From Fimbriimonadaceae bacterium (GTDB lineage Bacteria > Armatimonadota > Fimbriimonadia > Fimbriimonadales > Fimbriimonadaceae), in NCBI GenBank assembly GCA_020849075.1, contig JADLGZ010000097.1, forward strand, positions 1-13,709: a stretch of DNA of 13,709 bases, given 5' to 3'. The number at the start of each line of letters is the position of its first letter. Position 1 is the stretch's first letter. Positions 7,638-12,381 of this stretch are shown here, piece after piece. The position numbers and the translations under genes were made by a program. The notes under the pieces were generated by a model, which had not been told where the DNA came from, did not search any database, and worked only from the letters and a program-made list of their open reading frames with translations.

Positions 7638-8560
7638 GCTTCCAATCCGACCTACTGAATTGGTACCGCGTTCATGGGCGTGACCTCCCTTGGCGGCGCA
7701 CTAACGATCCTTATGCGATTTGGCTGAGCGAGGTCATGTGCCAGCAAACTCAGGTTGTGACGGTGATCCCGTACTGGGAACGCTGGATCACACGGTTTCC
7801 CACGGTAGCGAGTCTTGCCCAAGCCCCTGAGCAAGAAGTCCTTCAATATTGGGCAGGGTTGGGCTATTATCAGCGCGCCCGCAATCTCCACAGGGCGGCC
7901 ATGTGGTTCGCCAAGGTTGGATTTCCGACCAGCTACGCAGAGTGGCTCCAAGTGCCCGGGGTTGGAGACTATACAGCTGGAGCCATCGCTTCCATATGCT
8001 TCAATCAGCCGACTCCAGCAGTGGACGGTAATGTGCGAAGGGTGTACGCCCGACTCAACGCTCAAGCGAGCGCAAGTGGGGCGCGCACATGGGCCGCTGG
8101 GGTCATGGATGCTCAGTGCCCAGGAACTTGGAATCAAGCCCTAATGGAACTGGGGGCCCGAATTTGTAAGCCGCGAAACCCAGACTGCAAGAATTGTCCG
8201 GTCGAGAAGTTTTGCTCGGGGAAGTCTAGCCCGGAGAAGTATCCCACACCCACCCCTCAACGAGCTTCCATACTGATCGAGCGTTACGTGGCCCTTTGCC
8301 GACGGGAAGGGAAGTGGGCTATGCGCCAAGCCCAGCCGGGCGAGTGGGGGGAAGGCCTTTGGGAGTTCCCGAGCAAAGAAAGTCCGTGGGACGGAGAAGT
8401 CGTTGGAGTCGTGCGGCATACGATTACCCATCATCGGATCACGCTGAAGGTACAAATGGCTGACGTAGACACAAGAGTTTGGCAGGCAGCTTTGGATATC
8501 CCGCACCTACCCATGGGATCGGCACACCGCCGAATTGCCCAAAACTTTTTGGGAGGATAA
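7634..8560 (+). CDS. mutY: Adenine DNA glycosylase MutY, CTG start
   Basis: Removes adenine mispaired with 8-oxoguanine in base-excision repair. From CTG 7634 the protein is 308 residues. Homology begins at once (FQSDLLNWY, LPWR, then DPYAIWLSEVMCQQTQV) and includes the catalytic Glu at residue 33. The helix-hairpin-helix L-Q-V-P-G-V-G-D-Y-T-A is at about 105-115, catalytic Asp is D131 (VDGNVRRV), and the 4Fe-4S loop C178-x6-C185-x2-C188-x5-C194 is intact. A short C-terminal NUDIX-like 8-oxoG recognition domain follows (E-G-L-W-E-F-P, H-T-I-T-H-H-R). No ATG, GTG or TTG occurs in frame between the upstream stop at 7532 and ATG 7736. Starting at 7736 would delete the first 34 residues, including the catalytic Glu. 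CTG 7634 overlaps the pyrF stop as CTGA, with GGCGGG just upstream, suggesting translational coupling. Identity is secure; the exact start codon is inferred. Confidence 0.93.
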   Translation: MSFQSDLLNWYRVHGRDLPWRRTNDPYAIWLSEVMCQQTQVVTVIPYWERWITRFPTVASLAQAPEQEVLQYWAGLGYYQRARNLHRAAMWFAKVGFPTSYAEWLQVPGVGDYTAGAIASICFNQPTPAVDGNVRRVYARLNAQASASGARTWAAGVMDAQCPGTWNQALMELGARICKPRNPDCKNCPVEKFCSGKSSPEKYPTPTPQRASILIERYVALCRREGKWAMRQAQPGEWGEGLWEFPSKESPWDGEVVGVVRHTITHHRITLKVQMADVDTRVWQAALDIPHLPMGSAHRRIAQNFLGG

Positions 8561-8571
8561 TCATGGAAAAG

Positions 8572-8580
8572 TGCTATAAT
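8572..8580 (+). promoter_or_regulatory. Extended -10 promoter for the 603-residue protein and rpsT
   Basis: TGCTATAAT is a perfect consensus -10 with the TG extension. No good -35 box sits 17 bases upstream, which extended -10 promoters tolerate. Transcription would start near 8587, giving a leader of about 35 bases before the TTG start at 8622. It lies just after mutY and would separate expression of the downstream pair from the pyrF-mutY unit. Confidence 0.65.
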
Positions 8581-8621
8581 CTGGGTTCGCGCCCGACCAA
8601 GGCGCTGAGGACTTCACACAC

Positions 8622-10433
8622 TTGGCCAAAACCACCCAGATCAATCCTGATGAGCAGATCGCGCGCGAGTATGCCGATCGCTTGATTCTCGCCGAACTGA
8701 CCGAACTGCAAAATGTCGTCAAGCTGAGCGAAATTGCTGACCGACTGAGCAAAGAAGGGCTCGGCCTCGCCGAAGTGCGATCCCTTCTCGCTTCGAATCC
8801 ACACAAGTTTGCTTACAATGAGCGCCGATGGATGCCCGCTTCGCGGCTCGAGGGTGTTGATAGGCCGTTTGCTGAGCAAATCCGTCTCATCGTTGATCGA
8901 TTCGGTGGCCCCATGCCCCTTAGTCTCGTCCTCAGTGAGCTAAGCATTTCTCAGCCGGATACCAAAGAAGAAAAGACCCTTCGGGTGATCAAGAATAGCT
9001 CCAGTATTGGCCTCAGCGAGGGCAAGAACCTGTTCCTGAAGTCTTGGGTGTTTGCCGCCAGCGATGAGCCGGAAGCCGTGGCCTATGAGCTTCATGGCCT
9101 CAAGGTTGAGGATGTAACCGCCTTGGCCACCAAATTAGAAGGCACCGACTTCAAAGACCCGAAGCAGGTTCGGGCCGCATTGGCGAAAGCAGCCCCGGTA
9201 AGCGCAAAGCTCTTTGGTGCAGTAGCATTTCGTAGCCTTAACCCGCAGGATGCCCACAGCTTCCTAGAATACGACTGGAAGGAGTTCAACCAACACCTGT
9301 TCTCGACCGACGGTTTCGTTTATTCACCGGATGGCATCCTCTATCCAGCAGAACAGGCCAAGAAGTGGCTCAGTACCGCCATCAAGGTGGCCGATAAACT
9401 GGCTCCAAGCGTCGAAATTGAAGATGCGGCACCGATTGAAGTGAAGGCTGGCGACGTTGACAAGATGGTCAAGAAGATATTGGCCTCCGAAGCAAGCATC
9501 ACCGCTACGAAGTTGCTCGAAGAGTTCTACGAGATTACACCGACGATCAAGACCTTCCCCGACGACCTTGCCAACCTAATGGATGCCCTCAAGGCTAAGA
9601 AGGAGATTCTTTGGGTGGGAGGCGACCGGTTCAACAAGCCGGGCGTTGTACCCGAGATTGTAGACACGATCAAAGACTTCTTCAGCTTCGTTCAGACCGA
9701 GGTCGTGGACGCAGAAGGTGAGTTTGTTGATTGTGAACTGAACGACGATGGGCTTAGTTCAACTTTGCGTAAGTTGCTGAACCACCCGTTGGCGATGGAT
9801 GTCAACGACGAAGATATTAACGCCGTTCCCAAGCAGGTGCCCGAAACGATCCGCTGTGTTCTCAAGTCGGCCCACCGTGAGTTGGGCACATTCCCTCTTT
9901 GTCAGGTACCCATCGGATGGATACCAGAAGAACCCAAGCACCAAGAGATTATCTTGCGTGACAGAGATGGCCGAGAACTACAAGTGTGGGCGAACATTGA
10001 AGATCGTCTACTGTTTGGCTTTATTGACTGGTTCTTCGAGCAGCAGGTGGAATCGGGCGCGGTATTTAGCCTCACCAGCACGACGAAACCCAATGTCTTT
10101 GACTTTGCTTGGCTCGACCAAACAGACCCCGTCGTGTTCATCACCAGTCAGCGAATGGAAGAACTCCGAGAACTCCAGGGTCGTAGCGAGGGGCTTTCGA
10201 CATTCGATGTCGTCCGCGAAGTGATGAGCCACTGGCCGAAGGGCGCTGACTTCTTGACGCTCCTTTGGGAGGTCAACGTCGTTCGCCGCGTCAGCCGCCG
10301 ATTGGTCGCCTCGTTGCTAAGTAGCTACGCCTGCTTCTATCAGCGCTCGGGCTCGCCAGTCTGGCACTACGATTCAAAGAAGGTCGAGCAAGGATTCGAC
10401 AAGACCAAGCGCAAGTTTGTGCTGAAGCGTTAG
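8622..10433 (+). CDS. Large conserved-looking protein of unknown function with winged-helix-like segments
   Basis: I do not recognise this 603-residue protein. It is acidic, soluble (no signal peptide or membrane segment) and mostly alpha-helical. Residues about 20-72 (LAELTEL...ERRWMP) resemble a small winged-helix module of the HARE-HTH/RNA-polymerase-delta type: helices followed by a short wing ending in an Arg-Trp strand. Similar helix-strand stretches recur around 80-145 and 280-345 (a helix pair, then E-I-L-W-V-G-G-D-R-F). The C-terminus is basic (about 555-603, with R-R-V-S-R-R and a K-T-K-R-K-F-V-L-K-R end). Together these suggest nucleic-acid or RNA-polymerase binding, which is inference only. 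The start is TTG 8622, the only initiator in frame after the stop at 8577, with GAGGA about ten bases upstream. It has its own promoter and lies 29 bases before rpsT, so it is probably cotranscribed with a ribosomal gene. Confidence 0.85.
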   Translation: MAKTTQINPDEQIAREYADRLILAELTELQNVVKLSEIADRLSKEGLGLAEVRSLLASNPHKFAYNERRWMPASRLEGVDRPFAEQIRLIVDRFGGPMPLSLVLSELSISQPDTKEEKTLRVIKNSSSIGLSEGKNLFLKSWVFAASDEPEAVAYELHGLKVEDVTALATKLEGTDFKDPKQVRAALAKAAPVSAKLFGAVAFRSLNPQDAHSFLEYDWKEFNQHLFSTDGFVYSPDGILYPAEQAKKWLSTAIKVADKLAPSVEIEDAAPIEVKAGDVDKMVKKILASEASITATKLLEEFYEITPTIKTFPDDLANLMDALKAKKEILWVGGDRFNKPGVVPEIVDTIKDFFSFVQTEVVDAEGEFVDCELNDDGLSSTLRKLLNHPLAMDVNDEDINAVPKQVPETIRCVLKSAHRELGTFPLCQVPIGWIPEEPKHQEIILRDRDGRELQVWANIEDRLLFGFIDWFFEQQVESGAVFSLTSTTKPNVFDFAWLDQTDPVVFITSQRMEELRELQGRSEGLSTFDVVREVMSHWPKGADFLTLLWEVNVVRRVSRRLVASLLSSYACFYQRSGSPVWHYDSKKVEQGFDKTKRKFVLKR

Positions 10434-10462
10434 TTTGAGGTACATTAGGACGCCCCGAAACC

Positions 10463-10810
10463 ATGGCTAATCTGAGATCAAGCAAGAAAGACATCCGTCG
10501 CATCGCTAAGAAGACGGAGAGGAATCGCGCTACGAAGAGTGCGATCAAGACCTATATCAAGAAAGCGAAGACTGCCGAAGTCGAATCCGCTGGCGCGGCC
10601 GTTGTTTCGGCGATCAAAGCTCTGGATAAGGCCGTGCAGAATGGCGTGATTCACAAGAACCAAGCCGCACGACGCAAGTCTCGCTTGGTCAAGGCCGTTG
10701 GCCCGGTTGAGGCACCGGCAAAGAAGGCGGCAAAGCCAGCCGCGGAGAAGAAGCCAGCAGCCGCCAAGAAGGCTCCGGCCAAGAAGCCAGCCGCTAAGAA
10801 AGCTGAGTAG
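10463..10810 (+). CDS. rpsT: 30S ribosomal protein bS20 with Lys/Ala-rich tail
   Basis: Binds 16S rRNA in the body of the small ribosomal subunit. The start M-A-N-L-R-S-S-K-K-D, the helix R-N-R-A-T-K-S-A-I-K-T and the segment G-V-I-H-K-N-Q-A-A-R-R-K-S-R-L are diagnostic of bS20. The core is about 79 residues; a further 36 residues form a low-complexity tail of repeated A-K-K and K-P-A units, making the protein 115 residues against 87 in E. coli. The tail is in frame and ends just before a good terminator, so it looks like a real extension and not a frameshift. The ATG follows an AGGA about 11 bases upstream, a modest ribosome-binding site. It is the last gene of the unit begun by the 603-residue protein. 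Confidence 0.97.
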   Translation: MANLRSSKKDIRRIAKKTERNRATKSAIKTYIKKAKTAEVESAGAAVVSAIKALDKAVQNGVIHKNQAARRKSRLVKAVGPVEAPAKKAAKPAAEKKPAAAKKAPAKKPAAKKAE

Positions 10811-10833
10811 TTAGGAAATTCTGGAATTAGAAG

Positions 10834-10862
10834 GAGCGCGCTGATATCAGCGCGCTCTTTTT
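10834..10862 (+). terminator. Palindromic intrinsic terminator after rpsT
   Basis: Bases 10834-10857 form a perfect 24-base palindrome, GAGCGCGCTGAT followed by its exact complement, and five T residues follow. It ends the rpsT transcript 24 bases after the stop codon. The tip must open by a few bases to form a hairpin loop. Confidence 0.9.
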
Positions 10863-10877
10863 GTATTCGCTACTAGG

Positions 10878-11522
10878 TCATTTGATTTGGCTCAGGCCAC
10901 TAACCTGCCCAGTGTCCAGAGATACAAATCGGATGGCCAAGGTGTAGTGGCCGGGGACGACGGGGAATTCGATGCTTAGGCTGCCTTGTTCGAAGCTAGC
11001 ATGCCCCAAAATCCTGAAGTCACGAGGGCGGGGGCGTTCATGGCGGGAGCGGAGTTTGCAGGCGAGGAACTCGGTGACGACGCCAGGCTGGTTGGCCCGG
11101 TCGCCGGTGAATCGAACGAGAGTGGGCGAAACAAACTCGGCCGCGACCCGGACAATATCGCCCTGAAATGCGCTCGTCGGCGGAAGCAAGGGAGGCGATG
11201 CGGGCGGCCCATTGACCTGAATGAACTTCGCCGCGAGGGCCGAAAACGCAGTCGAAGGCTGGGCGGTGGTCAGATTGCCAAACACAAATTGATCTTGCGC
11301 GTAGGTTTGCCATGCGTGGTATTGGTCGGCATCGAGCTGGCTAAAAGCATGCCCGGCCGCCGCCATGCACGCCCGCCATGCCTGCTGAGCCGAGGTGTTT
11401 GGGTCCGATGGGGCAAGGCGTGGACGAACGCTTATTGCTCCATTGGCTTGCCGGACGAAGACGACGCTTCCCGCTCGACCACTCACACCGCCCGTTATGA
11501 CACTAGGTTTTGTTTTTGCCAT
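10878..11522 (-). CDS. DUF6266-like protein of unknown function
   Basis: A 214-residue protein starting M-A-K-T-K-P. The N-terminal motif G-G-V-S-G-R-A-G-S-V-V-F-V (residues 10-22), then R-P-R-L and an N-T-S-A-Q-Q-A-W-R segment followed by a helix with L-D-A-D-Q-Y-H-A-W, matches my memory of DUF6266-type proteins, which are small proteins of unknown role seen in Bacteroidota and others and sometimes beside phage-like genes. The C-terminal part (about 115-214) is rich in strand-like stretches and may be an immunoglobulin-like domain (P-G-H-Y-T-L-A-I-R-F). No signal peptide is seen. The frame stays open to ATG 11654, but the extra 44 residues look unlike coding sequence. A TTGACA promoter placed between the two candidates favours the ATG at 11522, although its ribosome-binding site is poor. 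Family assignment is tentative. Confidence 0.72.
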   Translation of the reverse strand: MAKTKPSVITGGVSGRAGSVVFVRQANGAISVRPRLAPSDPNTSAQQAWRACMAAAGHAFSQLDADQYHAWQTYAQDQFVFGNLTTAQPSTAFSALAAKFIQVNGPPASPPLLPPTSAFQGDIVRVAAEFVSPTLVRFTGDRANQPGVVTEFLACKLRSRHERPRPRDFRILGHASFEQGSLSIEFPVVPGHYTLAIRFVSLDTGQVSGLSQIK

Positions 11523-11550
11523 AGGGAATTCATCGGCACAAGTCTCAATG

Positions 11551-11579
11551 ATCTTTAGGTTGTGGCATGGGCGTGTCAA
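11551..11579 (-). promoter_or_regulatory. Candidate promoter for the DUF6266-like gene
   Basis: On the minus strand a perfect TTGACA -35 box (11574-11579) is followed after 17 bases by AAAGAT (11551-11556), a weak -10 match. Transcription would begin near 11544, about 20 bases before ATG 11522, and would exclude the longer start at 11654. Confidence 0.45.
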
Positions 11580-11603
11580 GGGCATGGCAAAGGCGTGCCA
11601 AGG
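11563..11603 (+). repeat. Twin 19-base repeats, each an imperfect inverted repeat (candidate operator)
   Basis: Copies at 11563-11581 and 11585-11603 agree at 16 of 19 positions, and each has the form TGGCA-N6-TG(T/C)CA. They are 22 bases apart start to start, close to two turns of the helix. The first copy contains the -35 box of the leftward promoter. They look like a pair of sites for a dimeric regulator, placed between the divergent DUF6266-like gene and the Fe-S scaffold operon. Confidence 0.5.
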
Positions 11604-11780
11604 ATTGACCCATGTTAGGCATTTGGCAGCGTATCGGCAGCGACTTGAGAGCATCGGTACTTAACCTTGAGATGAACACAACTCTTAACCTCAGCTTGAA
11701 CCTGATGACCGCAGTTGACCAAATTTAACAGAAAAGCCGAACCATTTGCCGCCTTTCCGACTTATACTGGTAAGAGTTCT

Positions 11781-12137
11781 GTGTTTTCACCGATGGCACT
11801 GAGTCATATCAATAACCCGCGCAATGTGGGGCCGCTCGAAGGGGCGACCCACTATGGGGTTGCCGGGGTTCCAGGCGATGGGCCCTTTGTGCAGATGTGG
11901 TTCATGATCGAGGGAAAGACGATCCGAAAAGGGACTTACAAAACCTATGGATGCCCAACCTCCATTGCTAGCGCGAGCCTCATCGCGGAGTTGGTGACCG
12001 GGAAGTCCGTCGAGGCGGCGCTCTCTTTAACCGAGACCGATATCAAGGCGCTCCTTGCTTACGTGCCCGAAGGTAAGGAAGATTGCCCTCCAAGAGTGAT
12101 CCATGCCGTTCAGAGTGCTTTGGGAGGCTTCTCATGA
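11781..12137 (+). CDS. IscU/NifU-like Fe-S cluster scaffold protein
   Basis: Likely holds nascent Fe-S clusters for delivery to apoproteins. From GTG 11781 the protein is 118 residues and opens with the canonical F-S-P-M-A-L-S-H-I-N-N-P-R-N-V-G. The second ligand motif T-Y-G-C58-P-T-S-I-A-S-A-S-L is clear, and C102 (G-K-E-D-C) fits the third ligand. The first cluster cysteine is absent: the usual A-C-G-D reads V-P-G-D33-G-P, keeping only the Asp. This G-P variant occurs in a known subgroup of stand-alone scaffolds, so function in cluster handling is plausible but not assured. GTG 11781 has GGTAAGAG five bases upstream; an upstream TTG (11715) would add 22 residues that do not resemble the family. 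A TATACT at 11763-11768 lies close by but lacks a -35 box. The stop codon overlaps the next start as ATGA. Confidence 0.88.
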   Translation: MFSPMALSHINNPRNVGPLEGATHYGVAGVPGDGPFVQMWFMIEGKTIRKGTYKTYGCPTSIASASLIAELVTGKSVEAALSLTETDIKALLAYVPEGKEDCPPRVIHAVQSALGGFS

Positions 12138-12373
12138 CATTGATGGGAAGCTCTGCTTTGCCCTTCTGCCCTGCGGGTGGTGGATGCTCGTGCGGCCCTT
12201 GCGAGGTCTATGTGGGCTTTGGAGTGTGTGTTACGGACTCCGGTCAACTTTCCATTACGCCAGGGACGGATAGCCGATCTCCAGCCGAAGCCCATTGCGA
12301 TCTGGTGGTTCTTCCGTCAAAGCTGGACTTCGTCACCCACTTGCCAAGTTGCCCCAAGCTCACCATTTTGTAG
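12134..12373 (+). CDS. Small Cys-rich protein coupled to the Fe-S scaffold gene
   Basis: A 79-residue protein I do not recognise. It has seven cysteines, at 12, 18, 20, 23, 32, 55 and 73; the first four form C-x5-C-x-C-x2-C inside a Gly/Pro-rich stretch (F-C-P-A-G-G-G-C-S-C-G-P-C). That spacing could bind a metal or Fe-S cluster, or form disulfides. The start is well supported: ATG 12134 overlaps the upstream stop as ATGA, and GGGAGG lies six bases before it, inside the scaffold gene. A longer in-frame start at 12083 is buried in the scaffold gene and has no such site. There is no signal peptide, so it is probably cytoplasmic unless exported by another route. The RHS gene begins eight bases after its stop. 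The coupling suggests it is made together with the scaffold, possibly as a cluster recipient, but that is inference. Confidence 0.75.
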   Translation: MTLMGSSALPFCPAGGGCSCGPCEVYVGFGVCVTDSGQLSITPGTDSRSPAEAHCDLVVLPSKLDFVTHLPSCPKLTIL

Positions 12374-12381
12374 AAGCCGTC

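Noticed and set aside
7736..8560. mutY beginning at ATG 7736
   Set aside because: It would lose 34 conserved residues, including the catalytic Glu, with no ribosome-binding site to support it.
10986..11558. 190-codon plus-strand ORF
   Set aside because: It is antisense to the DUF6266-like gene, very Arg-rich, and looks like a shadow frame.
11563..11603. Sigma-54 promoter (TGGCAC...TTGC on the minus strand, twice)
   Set aside because: The GG and GC elements are separated by nine bases in both copies, while sigma-54 needs ten, and one copy has GA in place of GG.
11523..11654. N-terminal extension of the DUF6266-like protein to ATG 11654
   Set aside because: The extra 44 residues show no family resemblance and cross the candidate promoter and both inverted repeats.
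11715..11780. TTG 11715 as the start of the Fe-S scaffold
   Set aside because: The added 22 residues do not match the family, and there is a better-placed ribosome-binding site before GTG 11781.
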